Below are positions 34,342 through 45,761 of a DNA stretch of 64,000 nucleotides, one piece after another; within the stretch, counting starts at the first letter, position 1, and each line of letters begins with the position of its first letter. The notes under the pieces were generated by a model that was not told the origin of the DNA, made no database searches, and saw nothing but the letters and a program-made list of their open reading frames with translations. This DNA comes from Cryptomeria japonica (lineage: Eukaryota; Streptophyta; Pinopsida; Cupressales; Cupressaceae). The position numbers and the translations under genes are program-made. The stretch covers positions 163,525,080-163,589,079 of the forward strand of contig NC_081413.1 in the NCBI RefSeq assembly GCF_030272615.1, written 5' to 3'.

Positions 34342-35149
34342 GTTTATGGTGAAAATGGAACAACAATGTTGAAAGACTAAAATAGATTCAACCACAAAAC
34401 CCTAGCGTAACAACAACAAAGATCCACCATAACATATGAAGATTACCTAAGACAATGCAAATCAAATGAAATCACAAAGATTATACCATCACATGTCTAA
34501 TAGGGTTTGGATCTCCATTCTTCCTATCTCCATTGATCTTGCTTGATATATTTTCTCTCAAATTTTATGTCTGCACAAGAGCTCAACAAAGAACAAAAAT
34601 GTGGTTGTAAGTAGGCTTGATCGCATATGAAAGTTCGAATGCTAGAATGCTTGAAGGCTTGAAGGAAGGGGGAATAGAACGATTAGCTGATTAGGGTTGA
34701 TAATGAAAGAAGAATCTTCTTATATAGAAGATACTGTAAGAAATGGAGGGATAAGATTAAGAGGTGTAAAAGATAAATGGTCGGCTAGGATTAGAGGGTA
34801 GGTAAAGGAAATAAGAAAATAATGAGAGGGTAGGTAGTATAGGAATTAAGAGATGAATGACATGTGTCATGGGTAGAAAAGGATAATGAATTAATTAAAT
34901 AAATAAATATTTATTTAATTAATAGAGGAAGTGGGATCAATTAAATAAATAAGATATTTATTTAATTTAGGAGAAGGATAATTTAAATAAATAAAAGTAT
35001 TTATTTAAATGAGAAATAAGGCTAGAAGAGGATAAATGAATTAATTAAATAAATAAAGATTTATTTAATTAATAGAAGAATTAAGATTAAAATATTTAAA
35101 TAAATAAAGATATTTATGTAATCAGACATCACAATTTTAGGTGTCTACA
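34342..35149 (-). repeat. G1 5' LTR (right)
   Basis: Partner of 21,790-22,596, about 97% identical by eye. It starts TGTAGACACC at 35,149 and ends near 34,342. The palindrome array of U3 is at about 34,886-35,125. The outer edge abuts A1 sequence (target copy ATTGG at 35,150-35,154). Confidence 0.92.
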
Positions 35150-36622
35150 ATTGGTTCAACACTCTATTTCGATATAGGTGCTACTGGTTTAGTTATCATC
35201 ATTTCCACTGCCAGTTCTCTCTCATAAATTTTGATTTGACTTCTGTTCTGCTCATCCACTTGACATTTGTGCTCTCCATAATTCTCTGCAATCTTTTGTT
35301 ATAACATCTATATGCTTTACTTTCATTAGAATAACGAAGAAATATTCCTTCATCACATCTAGGATTAAAGTTTCCAATGGAATCATCTCTTTTGATATAG
35401 CATTTACTACCAAAGATTCTAAAATACTTAACTGTCATGGTATGACCAAACCATAACTCGTAAGGTATCTTACCGATATCTCCTTTGATATGAACTCCGT
35501 TGAATGTGTATATCATCATGCTTACAACTTCTCTCCATTAGATATGAGGAAGATTAGCTTCCATCATCATGGATCTAGTTGCATCCAAGATAGTTTTGTT
35601 CTTCCTTTCCACAACTCCATTCTACTGAGGTATCCAAGATGCAGACAATTGTCTCCTTATCCCATTCTTCTCACAAGAGTTGTTAAATTCACCCGATGTC
35701 AGTTCTTCATCCTGATCTAACCTTAAACATTTAATCTTCAATCCTGTCTCTTTCTCAACTTTAGCTTTAAAGATTTTAAACTTTGCAAATGCTTCAGACT
35801 TCTCCATAGAAAAGTAACCCACATCATTCTAGAATAATCATCAATGATTAGCATGAAATATCTATCACCTTGAAAACTTTTGATTCTAGTAGGACCACAC
35901 AAATCAGTATGAATAAGATCAAGAACATCATTAGATTTGTCTTGTATGCTCTTAAGAGAAATCTTGACTTGATTTCCCATTTGACATTCCTTACATACCA
36001 GATTATAGGGCTTTACAATCTTAGGTATATCTCTAACTTCCTTAGTAGAACTAATCTTCATAATGCAATCAAAATTCACATGACACAACCTCTTATGGAA
36101 TATCCAACTCTCATCAATTTGTGCAATCAAACATTTCTTCTCACCAAAGTTCAAATAAAAGATATTACCTTTAGTCTTTGTACCGGTTGCAATTTACAAT
36201 CTAGATCTCTTGATAATCTTGCATTTTCCATCCTTGAACTGTAACTAAAATCCCTTATCCACCATATTTCCTACACTCAAAAGATTATGCCTTAAACCTT
36301 CAACATAATAATCATTATTAGTGTTATGCTTACCATCTAATGATATTGTTCCTCTTCCCTTGATTATACATGCTTTGGCATCTCCAAATCTAACCAGACC
36401 ACCATCAAATTCTTGCATAGATAAGAACTTCCTTTTATCTCCAGTCATATGATGTGAACATTCACTGTAAATTATCCATTCATCCTTGTCTTCAATTTTA
36501 GCAGCAAGGGCCTTCTCTTCAAGTACCAGATCATCTTCCTTGATAGCCAAAAATATCCATTCCTTTCCATTGCTAGATCCACTAGTTGAATCTTGTGTCG
36601 GTTCATCATCAGAATAAGTCAC
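35150..36622 (-). pseudogene. A1 pol, 5' half: protease and integrase
   Basis: Protease lies at 36,245-36,622; its catalytic motif, DSGCSHHMT in A2 and A3, reads YSECSHHMT here, so the catalytic Asp is lost. Integrase follows: WIFHKRLCHVNFDC and CKECQMG (HHCC zinc site), DLIHTDLCGPTR (first catalytic Asp), a CLRLDQDEELTSGEF region (usually LRSDxGGEF), and near 35,199-35,519 VHIKGDIGKIPYELWFGH. Stops near 35,625 and 35,830 and frameshifts break it. The piece ends at the G1 insertion; its continuation is 20,070-21,789. Confidence 0.88.
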
Positions 36623-36649
36623 ACCTTACTCATGTGCATAGTAGCATGA

Positions 36650-37396
36650 TTTGCCTTTGTTTTTCCTGTACTTATGCTTATTTTGATAATCATAGTTAGG
36701 CCTAAAATATCTTCTAGCTCTTTTCTTCAAATCTTGAATTCCTTCTAGGACATCTAGATGCAAAATGACCTATCTTATTACATGCAAAGCATTTAAAAGG
36801 TGATTTTCCTTCATACTTACTTCTTGTCGGTCCTTTAGGTACTCTTCTAGCAAATAAGGCTTCAAGTTGCTCAAACTCTTCATCTTTTTCTTCATATCCT
36901 TTAGGTAATCTTCTAGAAAATAAGGCTTCAATTTTCTCAAACTCCCCATCTTCTTTCTTCATATCCTTTAGTTCCTTCGCATATAAGGCTTTCCAATCAC
37001 TCTCGTCGGTAGATGATGTAGATGCATGAAAAGTAGGTTTGTATTTAATAGCTCCTAAAGGTCACCTTCATTCAGAGTCTCCAATTTGTCCCATATAGCC
37101 TTTGCAGTTGATCTGTTAGTTAGTCTCATTCTTTCTTGATCAGACAGTGCACACAAAAGGGCTTCTCTAGCTCTACAATCATTCTCAATATCTTTATCTA
37201 GACCTACCGGAGGAGGATGGCCAGATGCTAGATTAAATAATGTAACACCATTCTCACTGATCTCCCAAATCTCCTTTCCAAGACATCTCAGATGAGTCTC
37301 CATCCGAATCTTCTATACCCTTCAATTTGTTCCATCAAGCAAAGGAATTTCTCTCCAGAAAATAGTTGCAGATGAACTTGAACTGCTATATGCCAT
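36650..37396 (-). pseudogene. A1 gag with internal deletion
   Basis: ATG at 37,394-37,396 (MAYSSSSSSATIFWREIP), then TGA and TAG stops, EIWEISENGV and STAKAIWDKLETLNEGD. About 320 bp present in A2 (54,622-54,940) are missing at 37,060. After a frameshift come a duplicated 15-residue unit (EFEKIEALFSRRLPKG and EFEQLEALFARRVPKG) and an intact CCHC zinc knuckle, CFACNKIGHFASRC, near 36,770. Gag binds and packages element RNA. Confidence 0.85.
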
Positions 37397-37434
37397 AGGA
37401 TCTTCCTCAAGCAGTTAATATTTTGTAGAGAGTA

Positions 37435-37450
37435 CCAAGCTCTGATACCA
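37435..37450 (-). other. A1 primer-binding site (initiator Met tRNA)
   Basis: The minus strand reads TGGTATCAGAGCTTGG two bases inside the 5' LTR end. This is the plant initiator-Met tRNA primer site used by most copia elements. Confidence 0.9.
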
Positions 37451-37452
37451 AT

Positions 37453-38699
37453 TGTTAGACAACTCAAATAACTAAAGGACAACTAAGAGGGGGGGGTGAA
37501 TTAGTTGTCACTGGATTATAGAACTTTAAGCATTTAAATCCTTATTATTGAAACACAAACTTAATACCAAAATGCATAAACCAAATATCAAAATGACTGA
37601 TAAAGCATTTAAACATAAACATAAATCACATAACAATTACCGTCGATCCATAACACATGCCACCAAGATTTGTACATGGAAAACCCGATAAAGGGAAAAA
37701 CCACAATGGGAAGCTTACCTATAGTCAGATAATACTTTTGTAGTAAGTATGTGAATACAATATGAGGGGTCTACACATGCAGGAAGGCTAATAGCCTAGA
37801 GTGCACTGCTCATCACAAAAAGGAGCCCCACTGACTACAAAAACATCAAACTACAATATGGAAAGAAGAGTGAATTGCAAGTATAGCATCTCCTATGCCC
37901 GAGTACAGTTTTGGTTAAGTTCAATACCAGAGGCCTAAAACTTCTCTTACAAAACTAATTCGATCATAACCTTTTACATATGTTTACAACATTATTCACA
38001 CATAGATCATCCCATAACCTTTTCCTATCAACCCATGATCTACAAAGAGATCTTACATCATATTTATACGAACCTGGGACCTAAACAATTAGATTGGATA
38101 CCTAAAAGATAATACAATATATTCATAATATAAACCCACAATCCAATGATCAACCAAGTTGGCTTAGGCCCAAAACAATGTAAACCAATCATTAAATCCT
38201 ATCGGTAATGCATCAAGAACATCCTCCAACACGTTATAGAAACTAGTCCTTAACCTAGATAACACCGGACCCAAAATTGGTCACCATAAACCAAATCCAA
38301 CACCACCAATGAATTGGAACACGATTGAGATAACCAACAACATACTGAAAGCCATCTAGAATCTGCACCAACACCACTTATCACATGCATCAAAACATCT
38401 TCAACAAAACTTTTCCGGTAAAACCCTTACAGGTGACCAAAAGGATTACTAGAAAAAATGATAGCTCCTGAGTCATAAAATCTCGAATCAACTGATCGTG
38501 ATACACATTTGAATAGAATGAATGACATATCCAAACCAATTCCACAAACCAAATCATACCAGATGCTACCAAATCAATATCATAATCAACCACTCTACCA
38601 GAACAAACCAGAAATCGATAAACAACCAAAACAATCGGTGTTGCCATCAATGATAAAACATCAATGCAACACATTATCAATTCCCCCAAATTGCCAACA
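37453..38699 (-). repeat. A1 5' LTR
   Basis: 1,247 bp with TG..CA ends: the minus strand starts TGTTGGCAATTTGGGG at 38,699 and ends GTTGTCTAACA at 37,453. It matches the A2 and A3 LTRs along its length. A TATAAATA promoter box lies at 38,061-38,068 (minus). Confidence 0.92.
38061..38068 (-). promoter_or_regulatory. TATA box of A1 LTR
   Basis: TATAAATA on the minus strand, in the same LTR position as the boxes at 53,597 and 59,413 in the A2/A3 LTRs. Confidence 0.7.
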
Positions 38700-38712
38700 A
38701 TCTCTACCATAG

Positions 38713-38974
38713 GTGTCCTACTCCCCCCTTGAGGTTAATATTGATTTGGATGATTCTCAGTCTTTGAGGGATGACTACCATACTAATACTAATGATAATG
38801 ACTTCTCTCCCAGAGTGTCTCATTCTAAGACCAAGGGTAAAGCCCTTTCTATTAAAAGCCCCAAATCTAAAAAACTTTGTAGCTCTAGCTCCCCTTCCAT
38901 TGTCCAAAATCTTCACCTAGGCTCTAAGACTACTAGTGTTTTGGTTGACCATCCTTTTGGTCAGGGAAAGAATC
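38713..38974 (+). pseudogene. Unrecognised ORF, 5' part, cut by C1
   Basis: An open plus-strand frame, no ATG, directly after a TAG at 38,710-38,712 and 10 bp from the A1 LTR. It reads SYSPLEVNIDLDDSQSLRDD, then a Lys/Ser-rich stretch, and PFGQGKN at the C1 insertion. Removing C1 and one target copy joins it in frame to NPSPSAFIDSQPIL at 47,920. I do not recognise it. The Ser/Lys-rich, charged composition could suit a LINE ORF1 or a host gene fragment. Confidence 0.45.
38970..38974. other. C1 target site duplication, left copy
   Basis: GAATC, identical to 47,915-47,919 at the other end of C1. A perfect 5-bp duplication defines both element ends exactly. Confidence 0.93.
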
Positions 38975-41099
38975 TGATAGGGAGATTGCTACTCAAAAAG
39001 CCAATTTTGGTCAAGAGGTTCAATTTGTTACCCAAAAACTTGTTTGAGGCTGCTGTATGTGTTTACAAAATCATTCTTGTGGTTATAGTGTCAAGCACTT
39101 CATGTATCACTTCCCTAACAAACTCCCCTTTTGGTGATAGCTCATACCCACACTCAACCTTACTCCAACTGCTCACTTGACCCAACTACACACTCCTCAA
39201 TCCCTACCCTCTTGGCATTCAACTCACTATTTCAGAGTGCATTAGGAGTCTTCAACATGGACATGTAGGGCAGCAAGATTTGCTCAAGGTTTGATGACCA
39301 TACTTGGTTTAAGACCCATAGCCTTTGGCTTACTCAACTCACCAACCAAAGGTCCAGAAACCCCCAAATGAGGCTACACACTATCCAAGGTTCCCAATGT
39401 CACTTGTTTTTACTATTTTATAATGTCTATACAAAATCTCATGAGCCCAAACTCCACCTTGCAATCGGGTTCTAAAACTGTGTCTTATGTAGTCAAAGGG
39501 CTACTAGCCCATGGAGGTCTAATTGGCCAAATTTTGCTCATACTGCCCAACGATGGGCTTCTTAACCATGGGAGATGATTTGGTTAGTGTGGACTAGGTC
39601 TAAACAAAGAGATTTTTTTGGTTTTGGATTCTCTCAACCTGGTTTAATGACTGTCCACTAAATTAGGCATAAACATAGGGTTTCATGAGGGTTTGGGTGC
39701 TTCCACCATAGACTCTCTCCAACAAACTTGTTTCAAACTCCCATACTACTAGGAGACCTCTGCCACAACAAATTGAAGCTTCACCTACCTTTTTTTGACC
39801 AGCATTATGCCATACACTTGGCAAGCTACTGAGAAAACAACAAAATTGTCGCTGTCATAGTCAAGAATGTTGCCCTTTTACCAGTCAGTAGCTATTACAC
39901 CTTGGGACCTGCATAATGAAGATTTTTAAATTGGAAATACACCTCAATGAGGTCTGAAAAAATTGGCTAATCTTCCTATTACAATGCCTTCTTAGTTACA
40001 AGGCTTGGATGATGCTTTTGAAGCATTCCATAAGCAAATTGACAACAAAATTCATAAAAATAGTGAACTCACTATTTTATTTACAAAATGAGAATGTTTG
40101 ATAAGAACAAGATATTCCAATAAACTAAGATGATTCTCAACACACTTGGCCACATGTCCAGACCTCTGCATCTTGCATTTGTTCACTCCAAATTCCTTTT
40201 GGGTGCAAATCTTGAGTTTTGATCATGTTACCAGCCAAGTAATCAACACTTGCCTAGTATTCTCTCAAGTCCTTCTTCCAACCATAGTCTTGGCACAAAA
40301 TAGAGCATATATACAGTATATACATGAATGCCAACTTGACTAAATCCATTATGTGGGATCCTAGACTTGGATCAGTCAAGTGGTGGCATTTTGGAACTTC
40401 AAACCCTTGATAGGGCAGCGAGCACATAGATTGAAAATAATTTTGTACAATCAAATTTTCAAAAGAAAGCCAATACAAAAATTAACTAGAGAGAATTATA
40501 CAACTATTATGCACACTTTCCAAAGGTACAGTATAGACTATTTCACAAAGGAAGGAAAAACCATTCATAAAAGCCAAAATTTCATGATTTTATTAAGAAG
40601 CTCTTGCTCATACAATCACCAACCTTTAAAATGGAAAAGGGAGGCCTTTTTATAGAATTTATAATTAGTTATCAAGCCCTATACAGACATGAGGCTTCCA
40701 CAACTATATTTTGCAAGAAAAACCCAAAAATGACAACTTTGACAATTTTTCAAGCCAAATGACAACATTTCTTGCTCCAAGAGGCATTTTTGACAATCTA
40801 ACCTTATAAACTTATCTAAAAAACTTTGATATTCCTAAAAACACTTATCAAACATGTTTCAATGCTTTGGAAAGAATTAGAAGACCTTTTTGCAATTTTG
40901 CACATTTTTGCCAAAAATTGTCAACTCAAAGCTTGAAAGGCAAAACTTGATCTCTTGAGCCCAAAATGAGATCAAAACCACTAAAAATGACACATAATAA
41001 CCTAAAAAAACATTATCAACCTAACACAAGACATTACAAACATGTAAGCATAAAATACTCAAAAATGAGAGTTTTACTCAACTAGGTGCTCCTGCACCA
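38975..41099 (-). repeat. C1 3' LTR
   Basis: 2,125 bp matching 45,762-47,914 along its length. The minus strand starts TGGTGCAGGAGCACCTAG at 41,099 and ends at CCCTATCA (38,975). Outside it on the minus strand is TTTTGGGGGAGTA (41,100-41,112), the polypurine tract. A TATA-type box TCTATAAAAAGG lies at about 40,645-40,656 (minus). Open frames on the plus strand inside it are antisense and not supported as genes. Confidence 0.93.
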
Positions 41100-41112
41100 T
41101 ACTCCCCCAAAA
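41100..41112 (-). other. C1 polypurine tract
   Basis: The minus strand reads TTTTGGGGGAGTA directly before the 3' LTR. The purine run primes plus-strand DNA synthesis in LTR elements. Confidence 0.75.
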
Positions 41113-41165
41113 CAAAGAAGTCATGTGACTCCTTGAGGTAGCAAAGAAGAAGGTATCCCAGCTTT

Positions 41166-42420
41166 CTAAAAGTTAGCTTTAGGTATCCATGTGGCCTCTG
41201 AGATAGGCTTGTCCTTCGATTTTATTAGATGCTCCATGTAGGTGTGATTTCTTATCTTTTTGAGAATCCGGGAGTCTAGAACCTGTTTTGCTTGGGGAAA
41301 AGAAAGAGAAGGGAGAGATAGATTAGAAAGGGATTGTGCAACATCTAAAAATATTTGAATCTCCTCAGGTGGCTTCCCTTTGAAATCAATCAGATCTACA
41401 ACATTAAAAATGGGAGGTAAAGAAACATCAGTAGGCAAATCAACTTTGTAAGCATTAGACCCATACTTAGCCAAGATCTTGCAAGGGCCTATCCTCCTCA
41501 TCTGAATTTTACTTGGAACTCCCTTTTGTTTCTTTTCCTTGTTCAATTGAACCATCACATAATCACCTATGGAAAATTGATCATCTCTCTTTGTAGCATC
41601 CACTATTGTTTTGACCTTTTGGGAGGTATCTTGAAGAGCTTTTCTCACTTGCTCATGAACCTCCTTCATGGATTGTGCCATGTCATTTGCTATTCCACTC
41701 TTATGCTAAAAATTAGTGATATCCTTCAACTCCTTTATACCCCTTGGATGCATATCATAAACAACTTCAAATGGACTTTTACCTATATATCGGTTAACAC
41801 TATCATTGTAGGCATATTTTGCTTGATGAATGAGCTGATCCCAACTCTGCCCATATTCCTTTGTCAAACACCTAAGCATGTTGCCAAATGACCTATTCAC
41901 AACTTCAATTTGGCCATCCATTTGTGGATGATAAGCTGAACCAAAAGAGAGATTAGTACCCAATCTCTTCCACAATGTTTTCCAGAAATGACCAAGAAAC
42001 TTAACATCCCTATGAAACAATGCTAGTAGGAAAACCATGTATTCTAACAACTTCTTTGAAAAATAAATAAGCAATATGGCTTGCATCATGTGTTGTCTTG
42101 CAAGGAATAAAATGGGCCATTTTGCTAAATCTATCAACTACTACAAAAATGCTATCAAATCTTGCTTGAGTTCTAGGTAATCCTACCACAAAATCCATAC
42201 TAATGCAATCCCAAGGCCTATGTGGAATGGGAAGAGGCTGATATAAACCAGCATTAGAGGAATTACCTTTTTCTTTCTGACATACCAAGCACTGCTCAAC
42301 ACACCTCCTGATTTCTCTCTACATCTTAGGCTAATAATAGAACCTTTGAACAAACTCTAAGGTCTTGTTGAGACCGAAATGTCCACTTAAGCACCCATTA
42401 TGCTTCTCCTAAATGAGGTT
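41166..42420 (-). pseudogene. C1 integrase and chromodomain
   Basis: Integrase: zinc-site residues GHFGLNKTLEFVQRFYY and [13 protein letters not shown] (42,275-42,375), [10 protein letters not shown] with the first catalytic Asp (about 42,205), RDVKFLGHFW with the second (about 42,000) after a TGA or related stop and a small disruption, and YHPQMDGQIEVVNRS with the catalytic Glu (about 41,910). Then KWVYN-like linker sequence and the GPY/F region RRIGPCKILAKYGSNAY (about 41,460). The C-terminus, ILKKIRNHTYMEHLIKSKDK and EATWIPKANF (41,166-41,280), is a chromodomain, which in this clade steers integration to particular chromatin. TAA ends it at 41,166. Confidence 0.87.
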
Positions 42421-43848
42421 CTATCTCATAGAACCTTTTGGAACACACAACTGTCCACCCCTGAATAACAAACCATCTTGCAAAGTGAAATCAGCATATG
42501 CACCATGGAAATTACTCTCAAAATCTTGACAAACTTTATAAGCTTCAACAAAATCATCATCAGTAGGATACATGTCTTTGAAACTATCAATACCAATGCT
42601 TTGAACTTGAATCTCCTGAATAGTTAACAACCTTCTACTCAAAGCATCTGCTACTTTATTCAACTGACCCTACTTATGCTTAAGAGTAAAAGTATAAGCT
42701 TGCAAGTATTCTACCCATTTAACATGCCAATGATTCAGTTTATCCTATTTGTTCAAGAAGCTTAGTGCCTGATTATCTGTGTATACAACAAATTATTTAG
42801 GAAGAAGATAGTGTCTCCATTTCCTAAGTGCTTGTACTAATGCATAAAGTTCTAAATCATAGGAAGAGTACTTTTTCTTGGCATCATTCAACTTCTCACT
42901 AAAGAATGCAATTGGTCTATTTTCTTGACTTAAAATAGCTCCTACAACAATATTACTAGCATCACATTCAATAGTAAAAAGCTTATCAAAACTAGGTAAA
43001 ATGAGCACTGGTTGAGTATCTACTTTAGTTTTCAATTATTCAAACCCCTTATTGGCTGCACTTGTCCACTGAAATTTTACCTTTACACCCCCTTTGATGG
43101 TGTCTAACATTGGAGCACAAATCTCATTGAATCCCCTGATGAATTTTCTGTAAAACTATGCCAAACCATGGAAGCTTCTGACACCATTGGCTATCCTAGG
43201 AGTTGGCCAACTGGTTATTGCTGCAACTTTAGACTGATCCATTTTCAGATTGCCTCCTGATACAACAAAACAAAGATAGACCAATTCTCGCTTCAAGAAA
43301 TCACATTTTTCTAGATTAATGGTTAGCTATTCATCAGATAACTGTCTCAAAACAATAGCTAAATGCTTCAAATGCTCTTCCTTAGTCTTACTAAAAATAA
43401 GAATATCATCTAAATACACAACAACAAACTTGCCAATGAAATCATGTAAAAGATCATTCATGAGTCTCATGAATGTGCTAGGAGCATTAGAGATTCCAAA
43501 AGGCATGACAAGCCACTCATAGAGACCCTCATTTGTTTTGAAAGTTGTCTTCCATTCATCTCCCTCTTTGATTCTTATCTGATGGTAACCACTCTTCAAG
43601 TCAATCTTACTAAAATACTGTGCACCCCCCAAACAATCCATCAAATCCTCTATCCTGGGTATGAGAAATCTGTATCTGATGGTGATCTTGTTTATCGCTC
43701 TAGAATCTATACAAAGTCTCCATGTTCCACCCTTCTTAGGTGCCAACACTGTAGGTACTGCACAAGGACTAATTCTTTTCCTAATCAGCCCTTGGTCTAA
43801 GAGTTCTTGTATTTGTCTTCCTACCTCTTCATTTTGTTCAGGGGTCAT
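42421..43848 (-). pseudogene. C1 reverse transcriptase and RNase H
   Basis: RT from [20 protein letters not shown] (43,848) through [50 protein letters not shown] and the catalytic [13 protein letters not shown] (YLDD at about 43,405-43,416). RNase [52 protein letters not shown], and the closing VADALSRR (about 42,645). Stops lie near 43,327, 43,150, 43,036, 42,792, 42,750 and 42,664. The catalytic residues that can be seen are kept, so decay came by nonsense changes. Confidence 0.9.
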
Positions 43849-43977
43849 CTTATAGGCTGCCTTATTTGGTAAAGAGGCTCCAGGTATGAAATCAATTTGA
43901 TGGCTAATGGCTCTAGGAGGTGGTAAAGCTACAGGTGTACCATCACTGATTATTGCTTTGAAGTTATTAAGGATTTG

Positions 43978-44600
43978 CTACACCTCATATGGTATCTCAA
44001 CTTTCTTTTCTACCTTTTCTTCCTTGGGTTTCACTATGAGTGCAAATCCCACTTCTTCACCTTCTTCTAGTGTTTTTATGAACTCTTTCTCATTCACTAA
44101 CAAGATGTTAGGTACTTTATTGCTGCTCTCTCCTTCTTCAATGAGGGATTGAATTTGATAGGTTACTCCATCTTTCTGAAATGAGTAGGAGTTTCTTTCC
44201 CCATCATGGTGTGCTTTTCGGTCAAACTGCCATGGTCTACCCAACAGTACGTGGCAAGCATCCATAGGAAGGATGTCACATAGGATTCTATCTACATATC
44301 CACCTATGTGGAAATCTACCTAGGCTTGCTCATTTACAAACACATGTTGTCCCTTATTTAACCATGTGACCTTGTATAGCTCCTTGTGTTGTATCCTAGG
44401 TAGTTTCAATTTGCTTACTGCTTCCTCTGATATGATGTTATCTATGGATCCTGAATCTATGATAACCTTACACACCTTTCCCATGATTTTACACTTAATC
44501 CTGAACAATTCTCTTCTCTGTGAGACCTCTGTACTGTGTGGCTTCTTCATTAACACTGTCTTGACCATCAAACTCTCACCATCTTCTGAAGCTAGGTGGT
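43978..44600 (-). pseudogene. C1 protease
   Basis: The catalytic motif VIIDSGSIDNIISEEAV is at about 44,455-44,465, followed by KLKLPRIQHKELYKVTWL. After a TAG at about 44,320 come RILCDILPMDACHVLLGRPW and QFDRKAHHDG, the conserved end of this protease. The ORF to 43,978 continues into a Glu/Lys-rich linker before RT. Confidence 0.85.
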
Positions 44601-44639
44601 TCAATGGTGAAGTTCTGGTATTACCTCCATCTTTCTGAA

Positions 44640-45708
44640 TATAATTTATCCTCTTTTCACCACCATAGGATGAACTAGGCTTCTCTAGGCATCTATAGGT
44701 AGGGTGGACCAATTTTTGATAGTTATAACACTTCATGGTTGAGAAGTAGGACCCTCTCCCTGGTCCATTAGATCTACCCCTACTCGAGTTGCTTGATCCC
44801 CTACCCCTATAGTTGGGTTTGCTCTGAGAATCCCCACTTTTCTCTAGAAGTTTAGACTCTCCCTGGGATCATTGATCTATGCTCCTTCCCCCAAAACTCC
44901 CTCTATGGCCTCTACCATCTCTTCCTCTACCTCTACCTCTATTGTTTTGTTCTTGCTTTCTCCTACCTTTCTCTTCCACCTTAAGTGCCAATTGATAGCA
45001 CTTGTGTACTGTTTGTGGGTATAACAAGCTTATCTCTTCCTAGATGTTCCATCTTAACCCATTCAAGTATCTTGCCACTTTTATGCTCTCATCCTCCACT
45101 ACTCTGGATCTCATGCATAGTTTTTGAAACTCCTCAGTGTAGCTACTGACATCTAGGTCTTTTTGTCTCAAATTTTGTCTTTTCTTGTGAAGTTGTATTT
45201 CATAGTCTTCTAGAAGGTAGGTTTCTTTTATTTTGGCTACCATTGCTTTCTAGGTGGCTATTGGTTGCTTACCTCCTTTCACCCTTTCCTCTTGGGTGAA
45301 CTTCAACCATGTTAAGGCTGCCCCTCTCAGCCTTGATTTTGCTACCTTAACCTTTTGTGCTTCAGTTACTCCATCACATTCAAAATGATTTTCTAGACCT
45401 TCAATCAACTCTATAAGAGCATCTAGATCCATCTTCCCACTGAAAAGAGCCACTCCCTCTAAGGTTTTACCACTCATAGCTCTCAAGGCTTTCAAGAAAG
45501 GTTCTTGCTCAATGACAGGGTTAGGCATGGGGACCTCATCCTCTATTGCCATCATTTTACCTTGATCTCCAACCTTATCATGGACTTCTTCAATTTTGAC
45601 TTCTACTTCAACTAGTTTCATTGCTAGTTGATCTAATCTTTCTCTGAGTGCCCTATTTTCCTCTTCTTGGTCCTCAACCTTCTTGGCTAACTCTGCATTA
45701 GTCACCAT
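44640..45708 (-). pseudogene. C1 gag
   Basis: Starts MVTNAELAKKVEDQEEEN at 45,708 with coiled-coil heptads over the first 45 residues. The capsid core has LFSGKMDLDALIELIEGLEN, AKSRLRGAALTWL, then after a stop at 45,250 KIKETYLLEDYEIQLHKKRQ and VSSYTEEFQKLCMRS. An Arg/Gly-rich basic tail spans about 44,740-44,960. The zinc knuckle reads CYNYQKLVHPTYRC: the second Cys has become Tyr, so it could no longer bind zinc. Confidence 0.87.
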
Positions 45709-45744
45709 GTTTTCCCTAATTTTCCTTTCCTCCTAAATCTTTTG

Positions 45745-45758
45745 TTGCTCTGATAACA
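45745..45758 (-). other. C1 primer-binding site (initiator Met type)
   Basis: The minus strand reads TGTTATCAGAGCAA three bases after the 5' LTR, one mismatch from the usual TGGTATCAGAGC. Confidence 0.8.
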
Positions 45759-45761
45759 CTA

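Larger units (their letters stand above)
21790..35149 (-). mobile_element. G1: Tat-like Ty3/gypsy element lacking its RT core
   Basis: A 13.4-kb minus-strand LTR element inserted in A1. Left LTR 21,790-22,596, right LTR 34,342-35,149; TG..CA ends except for one altered base. Target duplication: ACTAG at 21,785-21,789 and ATTGG at 35,150-35,154; A2 and A3 show the empty site was ACTGG, so each copy has one transition. Inside, in minus order: a leader with 300-bp repeats and a solo LTR, gag, protease (IDGGAGLNIC style of Tat/Athila elements), a low-complexity frame, and an integrase C-terminus. RT, RNase H and the integrase core are missing. A plus-strand plant mobile domain gene lies between pol and the 3' LTR. 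Confidence 0.88.
19935..38699 (-). mobile_element. Copia element A1, split by G1
   Basis: A minus-strand Ty1/copia element in two parts: 35,150-38,699 (LTR, gag, protease, integrase) and 19,935-21,789 (reverse transcriptase, RNase H, 3' tail). The break falls between integrase and reverse transcriptase, where elements A2 and A3 in this window read straight through. G1 fills the gap and carries a 5-bp target duplication. The 3' LTR is absent because G2 cuts in at 19,935. Total A1 sequence is about 5.4 kb. It is inactive: stops in gag and pol, a mutated protease motif and a gag deletion. Confidence 0.9.

Noticed and set aside
38713-39180. 155-codon plus-strand frame read as one protein
   Set aside because: It crosses the C1 LTR boundary at 38,975; only the first 87 codons belong to the interrupted frame.
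40146-40655. Open frames inside the C1 3' LTR
   Set aside because: They lie in LTR sequence, differ between the two LTRs and have no motif.
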